Positions 44,466 through 56,889 of a stretch of 64,000 nucleotides of DNA are shown here, piece by piece. Made by a program: the position numbers and the translations under genes. Each line of letters begins with the position of its first letter. Position 1 is the first letter of the stretch. The stretch is from Plicaturopsis crispa FD-325 SS-3 (Eukaryota > Basidiomycota > Agaricomycetes > Amylocorticiales > Amylocorticiaceae), in NCBI GenBank assembly GCA_000827205.1, contig KN832561.1, positions 922,169 through 986,168 on the forward strand, read 5' to 3'. Under the pieces are notes generated by a model. That model had not been told where the DNA came from, did not search any database, and saw only the letters and a list, made by a program, of their open reading frames with translations.

Positions 44466-45963
44466 ATGTGCTTTCCTGCTCTGGTTTCGTTTCTCTGTGC
44501 TTCGTCATCTTATCAACTCAACATACCCACCTCTGCTGGCTGTTTGTATCTCTTGCATGGCATCTATCATCCTCCTTCCGTCTTAATACATCTTCCCTCA
44601 TGGCTGGATACGCGTCAATTGTAAACTTTCCAAGGCAGTACTCCTTCGTTCGGAAAGGTACATTTAAGTGGGCCCCGCATTCGCGAGCGATCTCGCGCTC
44701 TCGTAACGGCGTCAGGTCGCTGCGGAAACTCGCCACACCGTTAACTCCACGTCGCACCATTCTATCGAGCTTCGTGAATTCCAAACGTGCTTGCCCGGGT
44801 TACGTGGGGCGGGTAAACTGTGCGGAACGCTGGCACGCCGGCAGTAGAAAAGCAGGTAAATTATTTCGTAGCCTCGTTGCCATCGGTGCCGGTCCCACCG
44901 TCCCACCTGGATTCGAATTCTTGTAATTGGACCCATGGGCACACACTGATCGCGACTGTCGGGGAGAAAAAGGAGCGGTCCGGAGGAGAAAAGGTCCTAA
45001 AGCAAGAGCGGGGCTGAAGTATTTGATTCGACCTGTGTCTTGTGCGCTCAGCGAGTATGTACATAGGCAACGGTGATGTTGTACAGATACCGCAAAAACG
45101 CAGGGGTGATAAGGTTTCCAGTGTTGCGGGGCAGTTCGCCGAGACATACCGCCGGCTCCTTGGCCATGTCCACGGTGACCTTTACCTGCACAGACTGAGA
45201 CCACGCCGGCCCACGTCCGTCCAGCGAATGGCACTGTACCGCCGTCGACGACTAGTAAGACGACGAAAAGACAGACGTCAACAAAAGACTGGCTACAGTA
45301 AAAAATACGCTGCTTCTGTGACAGTAAATATGCCGAATTCGAGAAGGCTAAGGAAAATTTAAAATGCGTAGGCGAGGGGAAGGGAAGACTAAGAGAAGGC
45401 TGTGTGTGTGAGACGCAAGGGCGTATTCGGGACTTCGGTTCACCCTCGCGGTCTTCAGAACGGAATCAAAATTTCATTCCCGTCGTTTCCTGGCGTGTTT
45501 ATTACCCTCCCTTCGTCTCTCTTTCTTGTTCCCGACGCGACCGGCCATAGTCGTGTTCATACATCGTCTTTTCATCCTTTTCCTTTCTCCTGTCCTTGTC
45601 TGTTTGCTTTCTGTCTGGTCTTTTAGAGGGAAAAAGGAGGAACACGGCTCTATTCACCGGTAAGTTCGTCCCCCTTCTCTCCCCGACGCGTTATTTTCTG
45701 GTTCAACCAGCTTTTCGGGAGCCCTTTGACTGTCAGACGTCGGTTAGGGCGTTTGTTCGAGCTGGGAGCCTAGCGAAACGCGTTTGATTGTTTTGACACA
45801 CGTCACTGACCTGTCTGCTCAGCTTAATACCTTGGAGGAATCAATTTCAGTCCCTAATTTCTTGGACCGTCCGTCTCAGTTTACTGTGCGTATATTCCTC
45901 GCGCGTCTTTGCGTCTTCTTTGTCTTATTCCTTCGCCAGGCAAATAATCAGGACCGTAGCTCC
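44466..45963. promoter_or_regulatory. 1.5-kb spacer with long PUF-gene leader and probable 5'-UTR intron
   Basis: The left part (44470-45400) has no gene I can support. From about 45470 to 45640 the DNA is strongly C/T rich, as before fungal transcription starts. A strong donor (GGTAAGTTCG, intron from 45660) and an acceptor (TTCGCCAG near 45940) flank a possible 280-bp intron in the leader. The PUF start codon is at 45964. Confidence 0.5.
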
Positions 45964-48900
45964 ATGGCCGCTCATAATACTGGGGATTCCTCTCGCAAAC
46001 CATCAGGCTCTTCTACTCATTCAGGTGGCCATTCCCCCTCAAGCTCACCAAACCACGTACGTCGTTGCGCCTGTGTCGCGCGTTTTATTATTTACGTCGA
46101 TTTTTACGTTTTATAGGCGCAGCGTAAATTGACATCAGGAGGAGCAGGGAACATGTTCGGTGTAGGCATGGGTAGTCCGGGAGGTCTCAAGTCGTTGAAC
46201 GGTTGGCAGGTACGTAAAAAATCCCGTACAGTCGGGGCGGTGTGATTGACAAACGGCATGCCTGCAGGTATGGGGCGCTGCGACCCCATCTTCGAAGCGC
46301 AACGCGTCGATATCATCAGCAACAAGCGTGCACGATAACTCACCGCAAGGTGATGGCAATTATCGTGGAAATCTAAACGAAGGGTGGACTACATCGAGGT
46401 CAACTAGTGGCAACTGGGAGGACGTGAACGCCAGCCCCCAGAAGAACCCATCATCCCAACTTGTGAGTCACGGCCAGGAATCTGGCTTTTCTCCGTTCTG
46501 AGCGTCGCGGGTAGGATTCTCACTCTTCCTTCTCCCTCCTCCACGCGAGACAGAGACAAACCGCTGCACTTGGAGCACCGAGAATGGTGAATATCTCTCG
46601 CTTCCTATGTTGCCACGCACCGTTGTATTGACACGTAATCAGGACGACCGATCGCCAGCTTCGAAGGCTGCCCAATACTCCCCGCAACGATACGATACTG
46701 GCCTGGGTAAAGACGCTTCGCGTTATTCTGCCTCAACGTCCCCCTCCAAGCCCGGAGCGTACAATTCCTTCCCCGGGCAACAGACCGGCGGGTATGACTC
46801 TCTGCAGACATCCTCTGTAGTGGACAACGAGCTTGCTCTGGGCCTACGCGGTATGGCCGTTGAAGACGACTACGGTGTTGGACAACAAAACGGCCAGTAC
46901 CGCCAGGGGGCAGTAGCACCTGGACAAGGCAACGGTGTCTCCGCTCGTGGGCCACCGCCCATGCAGCAGCCACGCCCCCCTTACAATGGGTACCCAGGAG
47001 CCGACTACAGCGCGTACTATTCAAACCAGCCAGGGCGGGAGCCTTACATGGACTACCAGTATGGATACGGTACTGCTGATCCGTCACTCTACGGTTCTTC
47101 TAACGGGACCTCTCCGGCCAGCCTCTATCCTGGCGTTAGCCCTCAGACGATGCACCCTAGTGCTGGTCAGCAACCTGGGGTGTTCTACGATTATGCCGGA
47201 CAGGCGCGGTACTACCCGACCCAGGCGATGATGTACCCTCCATCGCACTCGCCCATGATGACTCCTCAGCTCGCGTCCGCTAGCCCTGCGACGCTGTCCG
47301 ATAAGAAGCGTGAATTGCAGGTGTGTACTAGCTGTGTATTCCGTACTGTTCATATCTAACGTTCCGTAGTACAACATCCAGCAACACCAGCAAATGGGTG
47401 CGCAGAACCTGTTGTATCCCATGCGCTCGACGCCGTCTCCTCATCCGCAGGGTTACGCAGCCGCCCTTGACTACACCTCACAGCTTCCGATGATGCTTCC
47501 TGGTAACTCGATCTACGGGCCTGCCGGTGTCAATCCCTCGTTACATCCCTACGGGCAGACCGTCCGTCCTGGGCGCCGCGCTGATGGGAGCGAGCACTCA
47601 GTCGCCCTCCGGAGTCCACTGCTGGACGAGTTCCGGGCGAACAAGGCGCGCAAATGGGAATTGCGGGTATGCGGACCTATTTGTTCTACATCTTTTTCGA
47701 TATATTGACGTGGGATAAATTGCGTTACCAGGACATCTTCGGGTTTATCGTTGAATTCAGCGGTGATCAGCACGGCTCCCGCTTTATTCAGCAGAAGCTC
47801 GAAAGTGCCACGAGTGAAGAGAAACAAGTGGTTTTCGACGAAATTGTGCCGGACAACGCCCTCCAACTTATCCAGGACGTTTTTGGTAACTATGTATGTT
47901 CGCGGAGTTTGAAATTCTCGGAGGTAGACTCTAATTGCATAATTTCTATTTTTTGCAGGTTATTCAAAAGTTGTTCGAGCATGGAACACAGGTTCAGAAG
48001 ACAGTCCTCGCGAACGCGATGGAAGGGCACATTCTTCCGCTGTCGTTGCAGATGTATGGATGCCGAGTCGTGCAAAAGGTGAGTGTTGTTGGCCAGACGT
48101 GTTTGCAGCCGCTGAGTTCTCGCGGATCCGTAGGGCGTTGAATATATCTTGCCCGACCAGCAAGGCTCATTCGTCAAGGAGCTCGATGCGCATGTACTGA
48201 AATGCGTTAAGGATGCCAACGGAAATCACGTACGTTTCTGGCGTTTGTTCTGGTTTACTCCTCCATACTGATGTTTGCCTCTATTGCAGGTGATTCAAAA
48301 GCTAATCGAGCGCGTGTCCCCTGATCGCTTAGGATTCGTCAATTCATTCCGCGGCAACGTCTACGACCTTTCGACTCACCCTTACGGCTGCCGTGTCCTG
48401 CAGAGATGCTTTGAGCACCTGCCCGACGAGCAGACGCGTCCTCTGTTGGACGAGCTGCACAAGTACACTATCAACTTGATGCAGGACCAATTCGGGGTAT
48501 GCATCTATTTCTTCATTGAATGGCCCGTGATTGACGAGCATCCGTCTTCAGAACTATGTCGTTCAGTTTGTCCTCGAGCATGGCCAGCCGCAGGACCGCG
48601 CACTCGTGATTACCAAACTTCGCGGCCAGATGCTGCAGATGGCTCGTCACAAGTTCGCGTCGAACGTGTGCGAGAAGGCTCTGGTCATGGCTGACTCGGA
48701 GAATCGTCGCATCCTCATCGATGAAATTATGACCCCGAAGGCCGACGGCGTCAGCCCTATCATCACCATGATGAAGGACCAGTTCGCTAGTTCGTGTTCT
48801 CATCTGCGCCATCGTTTGTGATTTACTGACCGTGGCCCTCCAGACTACGTCCTGCAGCGCGCCTTGGCAGTCGTCGAGGGCGAACAAAAGGATGTCTTGA

Positions 48901-49117
48901 TCAGCAAAGTCAGGCCCCAGCTCGTGAGCATGCGCAGGTATTCGAGCGCCTACAGCAAACACCTAATCTCCAGTACGTATCTCTGTCGCGCACGCTCGCT
49001 GATCCATTCGCTGACTTGCTTTGAACTATAGTTGAGCGTCTTCTTGAGAAATGTGCCCCCGGCCAAAAGTCATTGGAAAACTCGGCGACCTCCTCGCAAG
49101 TCGACTTCAGCAACTAA
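45964..49117 (+). CDS. PUF (Pumilio-family) RNA-binding protein
   Basis: Binds 3' UTR motifs of target mRNAs to repress or localise them. The first ~550 residues are low complexity, rich in Ser, Gly, Gln, Tyr and Pro ([20 protein letters not shown], later blocks such as [20 protein letters not shown]). The PUF domain follows: an opener [20 protein letters not shown], then repeats with [103 protein letters not shown] and [16 protein letters not shown]. All eight repeats can be read, each with the usual RNA-contact triplet (SRxxQ, NYxxQ, CRxxQ, NHxxQ, CRxxQ, NYxxQ, SNxxE, NYxxQ), the order seen in Pumilio. About 15 exons, including a small one ([11 protein letters not shown]). Stop at 49115-49117. 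Confidence 0.94.
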
Positions 49118-49704
49118 TTTGTTATGACCGCTCCATCGATACTCACCGTCATTTTCTTTCTCTCTTACACTGCATGGTTTATAGCCCCGCATCATTCCGC
49201 TCCATCTCGTCTCGTCCGTCGCATTATCACTGTCCGCAATGAACCCCTTATAATCGCATCCTCTTCATTCATCGTTAAAAAGTTCATCATCTTTTACATT
49301 TGTCCATAACACTCTCGTTTCATGCTGGAACCTCCCCCCGTATTTCTACTGGACTTTTAGTCGCTCTGCTCTACCTCCGTCAATGCCGTCCATATCCCTA
49401 CATATCGCCACCTAGCTATAATCATGACTATTGGATTATCTTCCATGCTTAGTTTCTTGGAGGCGAATTCTGAAATGCTCTGTCGCGGTGTCAAAATGAG
49501 TTGTCAAGTCAAGTCGGACACGAAAGTAATGACGTGGACTTAGAATTGATCGCGACGAAAAAGTCGAAAGCGTGAGATCTTGACTGCTGCCGCTCACCGT
49601 TCTTGCAAACGCGGCCGCAAAGCTTGCTAGTTTACCACCACGGCGCCTGCTCAAATCCATCTTGTCTCCTTTGGATATCCTGCGCTCGCTGCTGTGCAAC
49701 TATT
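49118..49704. other. Spacer between PUF gene and SEC16
   Basis: 587 bp with the PUF 3' end and SEC16 promoter. An antisense open frame (49436-49699) lacks any recognisable domain. Nothing else seen. Confidence 0.5.
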
Positions 49705-52700
49705 ATGACTTCTGTCGAGGCGGCGGCCTCGCTCTTTGGTCCGGACGACACCGCGTCCGACCCCTTTGCATCTCTCGGCGGCACTGACGAAGCAGAACCA
49801 ACGACGACGACGCACGGCAGTACACCTGATGCATCGGGACTGTTTGGCTCAAACGAGGAGACACCGAGCTACCTGAGTGGAGAGGAGAGCTCTCAGCAGG
49901 CGTCGTGGCCGGCCGCTCCAACCCACGATCCTTACGGCCAAAGCACCGTCTATTCGCAGGATTCGAGTGCAGGCCAGGGCAGTGCGCAGGGCTGGTATGA
50001 TGCAAATGGTCAATGGCGCACTCACGAAGGATACCCAGCACCCATGTCTAACGGTAATGCTTCGCCTATACGCTCTGCTCGGTCTCGCTGACGCGCGGTC
50101 TCCGCAGCTCACGACACATACACGACATCTAATTACGCCGCACAGGCGAGCCCATATGTGCCGTACACACCCACTACGAACTCCTCCCTCCATCCCAACC
50201 CAACAGCGCAACACTTGACGCATTCCCAGTCAGCGTACGATGCGTACAAGCCACCCGTGACGCCGTCGACGAGCGCATTTTCCGTTCCTAGCTCGTCCTC
50301 CTACGACCCTTACAAGCCCACGGCATCCGCGTCTTACCAGGGCATCCCTCAGACGGCCTCACCGTACGCCTACGCTGCGCAAACGTCATATGGGAATCCT
50401 CCTGCCAGTCTCCCACCGCCTCCCAAACCGGCTACCGAAGCGCCTTACCGGCCCAAAAAGTTTGACGCGTATGATCCCCCGCTCCCCCCGATCAAGACCA
50501 AACGCGCCGTTTCGCGCCCTACGATGCGTTCGAAATCACCCGCAGTCGGCCAGCAGACGTACTCCGCGTATGATTCGTACAATGGGGCGGTCGGAGGCCC
50601 TTATTCGTCTCCGCCGCCTCCCGTGCCTGCTCTACCGCATTCGGCAGCCGCGCCCGATCCTTACGGCCGTCCACCTAGCGGAGCCAGCACTTTTGCATCA
50701 CCTCCTCGGAATCCTCCCATAAATAGTTACGGACACGACTACAACGGCGGACAAGCACCCCAGGCGGCCACGTACACACCGGCACATCTTCCTCCTCGGT
50801 CACCTCCTCAGGGCCAATCGCCTTATGATCCTACCGAGGATACGCCACGTCCCAAACGTGCGTACTCGAGTGACCGGGTCCCTTCCCGCAATGGCTCGTA
50901 TCATGATTATGCTCCTCACGAACCCAGCTCGGATGCTTATCCTGCGGCTGAGCCAGTAGTAGACGAGGAATCTGCTTACACATCGCCTCCACCGCCCTCA
51001 TCTAGTGCGCTACCAAACGAGCAAACACCTTCGAACGGTTTTACTCCGGACAGGCAGCCTTCCCTTCCGCCTCCACCTCCGAGGGCGGATTCATATCGGG
51101 TTGCTTCTCCCCAATCCGCATCAGGCTCTCAGCGAGGAAGCTTGGATTTGCCAGGCAAGAGGCGTTCAGCTGTTGTTTCCCCACCCGTGAACCCCCAACA
51201 ACGGACGCAAAGTCCCTATGACCCTGCGAGAACAACTTCCCCCGCCTCAGTCCGCTCGTGGACAGCTGCTCATGATCCTCTTCCCCAGAGCAAGAGCCGC
51301 GCCGGCTCTCTTTCTCACGATCAGGCAAACGGGTTTAGATCCGCCTCCCCTGGCGCCGTGGCTCCAAGTTTGTACAGTGGCCTTCCGGCCTCTTCGTCGT
51401 CAAATCCATATGCACCTGTTGAAAATACGCAGAAACCCGTGGAGCAACCGCCCCCCGCATCCCAACCCTCCGCGTACGACCCGTATTCGCCCAAACTAAA
51501 TGGCCAGGCATCGAGCGCCTACCAGTCGCCGTCCGCGTATGGCGTCGAGCGGGCGTCATCTCCTGGGTCTACGTCCATACGGTCAAGGAATGGGTCGCAG
51601 AGTGTAGTTTCCGATCCATATGCGCCATCTGCATACGCTCCCTCACTCAGCAATGGGTTCACCCGACCGGATCAACTTCGTGGTAGATCGACATCCAATG
51701 CGACGAGCTCGGGGTTTTCTTCGACGTCCACGTCGATGACGTCTGTAAACCCTTATGCGCCATCTCAGCACTCGCGCAACCAGGGTAGCCAGCCGTCCGA
51801 CTACGGTGACTATTCGTCGCGGTATAACTACCCGTATGGTAGCTCGCAGATGTCGCTTTCCGAGAGCAATTCGGGGCAAGAGATCACGCTGGCGGCACCG
51901 ACGCATGCTGCGTACGCGCCGTCGCCGTCGCTGATGGGCACGAATGATCCGCTGGGTCGAACAGCCGCTCGTGTACCCGTATTCAGCTTTGGCTTTGGGG
52001 GCAAGGTCGTGACCTGCTTCCATGGGTCGTCTGTACTGAATACCGGGTTCGATGTCGCGCTGTCCTCCCGTCACTCTAACGACATCCAGATACGCGTTCT
52101 TCACAAAGTTATCCCTGGTTCGGCTCTAGACAACTCCTCTGCTGTGTATCCCGGACCGTTGTTCGCGGACCCAGGTACGCCGTCGACGACAAACCTTGTC
52201 CGTACTGGTGCCTCGCAGACCAAGGCCAAGAAAGCCCGTGTCATCAAATACCTGGAAGAGCGTTCCGAAGAGCTGTCTCAGGGGATCCCGTACCTCCACG
52301 CGGGCAGTGAGGAGAAGCGGCGGACAGAAGGGAAGCTTGCCCTTGTTAGGTTGCTGAAGGTCATGGTTGAGAATGATGGACGTCTCTCTGGGAGGTAAGG
52401 ATTTCTCATTTTCAGGCCATCATCCGTCGTACTCATACTCTGTTCCAAAGCGCCGCGATAGACGGTGCAATCCGTGCGGCCTTAGTGCCACGGCTAAGCG
52501 ACGCTGTCGGATCTTCCCCCGAAATCCATGCCGCGACGCCATTTGGGTCGGTCTCTGACCTGCATTCTCCGTTATCTGACATGAACTCGGCCCCGTACGC
52601 TGGTTTGGGGCTTTCCAATCTGGACTCGAAGGAAGCGCCTATCGCCGTGAACACTTTACGGCCGTCGGCTCTCGAGAAAATACAAGAGTTCCTACTTCGT

Positions 52701-55285
52701 GGCGAGCGGCGGAAAGCATACCATTACGCGCTGGACGAGAAACTTTGGGCGCACGCGATGGTGATTGCAAGTAGTATAGACAGCGAGTCTTGGAAAGAGG
52801 TGGTCCGCGACTTTTTGAAGACGGAATTAGGAACTAGAGATGATACGAGTCGGACTAACGGGCGAGAAAGTCTGCGGGTCGCGTACAGTCTGTTCTCTGG
52901 CCAGGGTGCAGCATCAGGTAAATGTCGCTGTCTTATTTTTACAAGCACGCCCTGCTGACAATGTTCATACTGCAGTACAAGAACTGATTCCTCCGAATCT
53001 GCTGTCTAAGCCGCAGAACGGCACCCTGCAAATCCCTGCTGTACCGACACACCTCACCCCCGTCTCGCCAAGCTTCCCTGCACCGGCCATGACCGCAAGC
53101 ATCCCTGTCGAGTCGCTTGCCAAATGGCCGGAGACTGTAGCCATGATGCTTTCCAGCCCAATGACTCCGGAAACGTCCGCAGCCCTCACGACTCTTGGAG
53201 ACTACCTGGCGGCTAATCAATGGACTGAGGCGGCTCATGTCTGGTTTGTTTTCAACTTCTGCACTATGATCTGAACTCGAGCTTATCATTGATAATGACA
53301 GCTATTTGCTCGCTCCTCAGACGTCGCAATTAGGCGGTGCAGGTGCACCATCCGTCCGTGTTGTTCTACTGGGATCCCGGAGTCCACTGCTATGGCCGAG
53401 CTTCCACAAGGACCCAGACTCGATTATATTCTCGGAGATTGCTGAGTTTGCTCTATCATTGGTGGTACCTGCGAAGGGCCAGGATGCTTTCGCTGGGCTT
53501 CCTCACTTGCAGGCGTACAGATTAATCCATGCGATGTCGCTAGCAGAGATCGGTCATATACAGCATGCCAGCAGGTAAAGTGGTTAACGGTGTCATACGC
53601 AAGAACATTTACTTACACCGTTCGCAGATATTGCGAGGCTATATCGGCGTCGCTCAGCCGGACATCGCCCTACGTCCACGCATACATGGTCGAGCAACTA
53701 AGAGGACTATCAGATCGTCTCACTGGAGCCCCTCATATCGACAAGTCTGGATCTTGGATGAAAGGAAACCTCTCTAAACCTAGCCTCGATAGTATCGGCA
53801 ACTGGTTGGAGGGACGTCTCACGAAGTTTATCGCCGGCGAGGGCGACGCCTCTCCACCTCCTACCTCTGAGATTGCTGCGCCCGAGAATACTGCTTCGTC
53901 TGGGCCGTTCTCCCACTACAGCACTATATCGTCGGCGACGCCTTCCACCAGTCCGTCTCCTCAACCTTCCTTCACGAACCTCAGCACGGTCATGCCCCCT
54001 CCACCGCGGCGAAGTGGATCTGCAATGGAAACGCACTCAGGTCCTAATACCCATGCGCCCATTGACCGTGCCTCGTCGGCAATGGATTACAGTCGTCCCT
54101 ACGGCCGGAAACCGTCTCCCTCGCCGCGTGTGGCCTCTGCCAATGCAGTGACTACGACATTCACTCAGTCGCAGTCGTTCGGTCAAGCATTCGGCGCGTA
54201 CAACCCACCACCGCAGGCTAGCCCCGAGTTGCCGACGCCCCGAGGACCGCATGATTCTTCGCACGATGGCCAGGAAGTCACGTGGTGGGGGTCCTCATCA
54301 ATCGAGGACTCGAGCGGTGTAACACCCACAGCAGGCACCTTTATGAAAGTCGACGAATCTGCATCGCCGTCCACAGACGGATTCATTTCTTTAATGGACA
54401 GCCATTCTATCACAGTCACTCCCAGCTCCCCCCTCAATCCAACCTATCACGGAGGCAATGCGCAGCAGGATGACGACGACGACGACGACGACCTCGGATT
54501 AGGGAACTCGAAGAAAGACAGAGAGCGGGAGAAGGCAGAACGTGAAAGCGATACGTCGAACACCTCAACTGTGAGGCCCGCTTCTACGCAGAATGCTACG
54601 CCAGAACGACCGGGTAAGTCTGTTTCTATTGGCCTGATGCTCTGTGACGTGGCAAGGTCTGACAACCGCGATAGAGCTCAAAACGGCGAATACCGGGTCT
54701 TGGATATCTCGATGGTGGAAGAAGGGAGATGCGTCTCCTGGTCCAGTGAAGGCAAGTCTAGGAGAAGAAACCACGTTCTATTACGACAAAGAGCAGAAGC
54801 GCTGGGTCAACAAAAAGGTGCGTGCCATCGCGACTTGCCATTCCCATGCCCTAATTGCAATCTGATAACACAAGGCTGGCGAGGAATCACCGAAACCCGC
54901 TGCTCCGCCCCCACCGCCATCTCGTGCGCAAACTGCGTCCCCTGGCAGAGCAAGCGGCAAACCACCGGCGAGTATGTTGTCTGGGCCTCCACCCGCAGGG
55001 CCGCCCCCTTCTCGACCGGCCTCTGCGCGTCCGGCATCCATGTCTGTCCACGCCCGCTCACCGTCTGGCGAAATTGACATAAGCACCTCGCCGCCGACAA
55101 AGTCCATCCCTCGCATGCGGTCGAACTTGGTTCCGGTGGCGGACGAGTCGAGTCCTTCTCCTTCACCCGGGTTGGGCGATGGCCTTACACCCCCGCCGTC
55201 ACGGCCTCGCTCGCAAGCGTCGAGGAAGAACATCCGGAATCGCTACGTGGATGTTTTCCAGCAGCCGGGCGCTGGTGGTGCGTGA
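49705..55285 (+). CDS. SEC16: COPII scaffold protein Sec16
   Basis: Peripheral ER protein that organises ER exit sites and binds COPII coats. Starts MTSVEAAASLFGPDDTASDP. Residues 1 to about 750 are disordered, rich in Pro, Ser, Tyr and Gln with many PYGPSA-like units. The folded central domain starts near VPVFSFGFGGKVVTCFHGS, then RVLHKVIPGSALD, YPGPLFAD, RVIKYLEERSEELSQGIPYL and GKLALVRLLKVMVENDGRL, and the helical ACE1-type part includes EKIQEFLLRGERRKAYHYAL, LWAHAMVIASSIDSESWKEV and LLGSRSPLL. This is the Sec16 central conserved domain. A Ser/Pro tail follows with an eight-Asp run (about 54472-54492) and ends SWISRWWKKGDASPGP.., TFYYDKEQKRWVNKKAGEES and RNRYVDVFQ, typical of fungal Sec16 C-termini. 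Around nine exons. Stop at 55283-55285. Confidence 0.95.
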
Positions 55286-55522
55286 GGAGTGCATACGCAC
55301 GCGGGAAGCAGCTGGAATCATTTATTGCATCTTCATTATAACGTTTTGCTCCTTACAATGTCCGTCTGTTCTGTTTTCATGCCATAACATATCGTTCTTT
55401 CTCTGCCATACATAGACGAGCAACTTCCCGTTGTATCCTACAGATGTCACCTTGAGGCGCGCATTTGGACACTGATAAATCGAAAGAGTTCGGTTCTGGT
55501 ATTGCATTTTGTACAGGTCTCA
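55286..55522. other. Convergent spacer SEC16/OST3
   Basis: 237 bp between facing stop codons; AT-rich on both sides. No gene. Confidence 0.5.
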
Positions 55523-56737
55523 CTACAGGAATAGTTTGAACGGGTAACCTGTGACTACATGTTAGCTACCTAACGTCTTAATATAATGAAAGGGAGCGTA
55601 CCTCTGTTTTTGACTCTGAACAAAGACACAAGAATCGAGAAAATGATCAGGATGACAGTGGTCCACAGGTAGATTTGAGTGCGTTGACGCGACTGGGAGG
55701 ATTGATATGGGGTCACAACTGTCAACATCAGGAAAGAGACCGCCAAGATTCCGTCTGACGCGATGTTTAGCTGAAATGCTTCCTGGGACAATATTGGAGT
55801 ACCTACAGATTCCAGCAACAACCTGTGTCTCCTGACCAAACTGACTCTGGTATCCAGCAGCAATCCACTGACCGCCTGCGCCAGTGTAGGGCATGCCCCG
55901 AATACGTGTGAACATGTATCCAGAGGTCATGATGAGAGAGGTCAGAACAGTACCGGCCGCCCAAACCCAGCGGTTCTGGAAGATGGGCGCCGTGTAGCGG
56001 ATGGTGAGGGCGAGTACAACTGCTGCGAACGCGAACGTCCCGTAGCGCGCCCAGTCAATGGGTGCTCTGTACGGGATGGGGACCGGCGTATGGGCAGACA
56101 AGGACGTAGCCAGCGGCTCGGCGTCGAAGCCCCTTCGCAGAGCGTTAGTACGCGATTCAAGTCACTCCGGCACGGTGCTTACTGCGAGAAATCATATTTC
56201 AAGGGACTGGTACGGCCATTGGCAGGTTGCCGAGGGCCTTCAGTAGGAGGGTAGATGAATACGACCGGGGCGGATGCCAGACCAAGCTGTACAACGTGTC
56301 AATAACGCCTGCTGCGGAGGAAAGCCATATCTTTCTAACCCTTTGGAACACTGCGTTGGAGTCGTCGAAGTCGAGAGTGGCGAAGAAATGGTTGTCGCGC
56401 TCTGCTGCCGGGACAGTCGACCAAGCTTTGGCAACTGTGATGAATGACGGCTCAAACTCTCTGCACACCGTGTTAACATTCGCAGATCACATTGCCCGCA
56501 ATGCATTTCTACGCACCGGCAGGGGGTACACCTCCTCCTCTTGTCGAGTGCGGTAAGCTGGATCGACGCCGACCAGTTTCGTTTCGGCGCCGTTAGCAGG
56601 TCGAAAGACTTCTCGTCAAGCTTGATATTTCCATTATTCGCAGCTGCGAGGTCGACTAATTTTTGGTGAACCGCTTCCTTTGTCGCAGCAAGACAGAAAG
56701 GCAAGTATAAAAGAGCGGCGACGATAGGAAACCGCAT
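55523..56737 (-). CDS. OST3: Oligosaccharyltransferase subunit Ost3/Ost6 (MAGT1/TUSC3 type)
   Basis: ER membrane oxidoreductase subunit of the N-glycosylation complex. A signal peptide (MRFPIVAALLYLPFCLA) precedes a thioredoxin-like lumenal domain: KSFDLLTAPKRNWSASIQL, the redox motif RRRCTPCREFEPSFITVAK with CxxC split by an intron, FFATLDFDDSNAVF and a segment ending VVFIYPPTEGPR. Four membrane helices follow (WARYGTFAFAAVVLALTI; WAAGTVLTSLIMTSGYMF with the MFTRIRGMPY loop typical of Ost3; GILAVSFLMLTVV; LWTTVILIIFSILVSLFRVK) and the C-terminus GYPFKLFL after the last intron (stop 55523-55525). Length about 320 residues, usual for the family. The divergent neighbour PIK1 starts 152 bp upstream. 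Confidence 0.94.
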
Positions 56738-56889
56738 TTCGTGTAAACAGTGAACGGTCGACGTGTAAAGCAGAGACGCGTTGGACGGACACGCTGTATG
56801 CAGGGCGCCGAGAAGCCGACGGACGAAAGGACACGGTGGCTGTCGCGACTTTGGTCGGACGACACGACCAACTCCTGCTCCTGCTCGCC
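56738..56889. promoter_or_regulatory. Bidirectional promoter OST3/PIK1
   Basis: 152 bp between divergent start codons. Both promoters must overlap. The PIK1 frame is open upstream to 56836, so the exact PIK1 start is uncertain. Confidence 0.45.

Noticed and set aside
44905-44925. tRNA-like T-loop (GATTCGAATT)
   Set aside because: The flanking stem does not pair and no D or anticodon arm could be placed on either strand.
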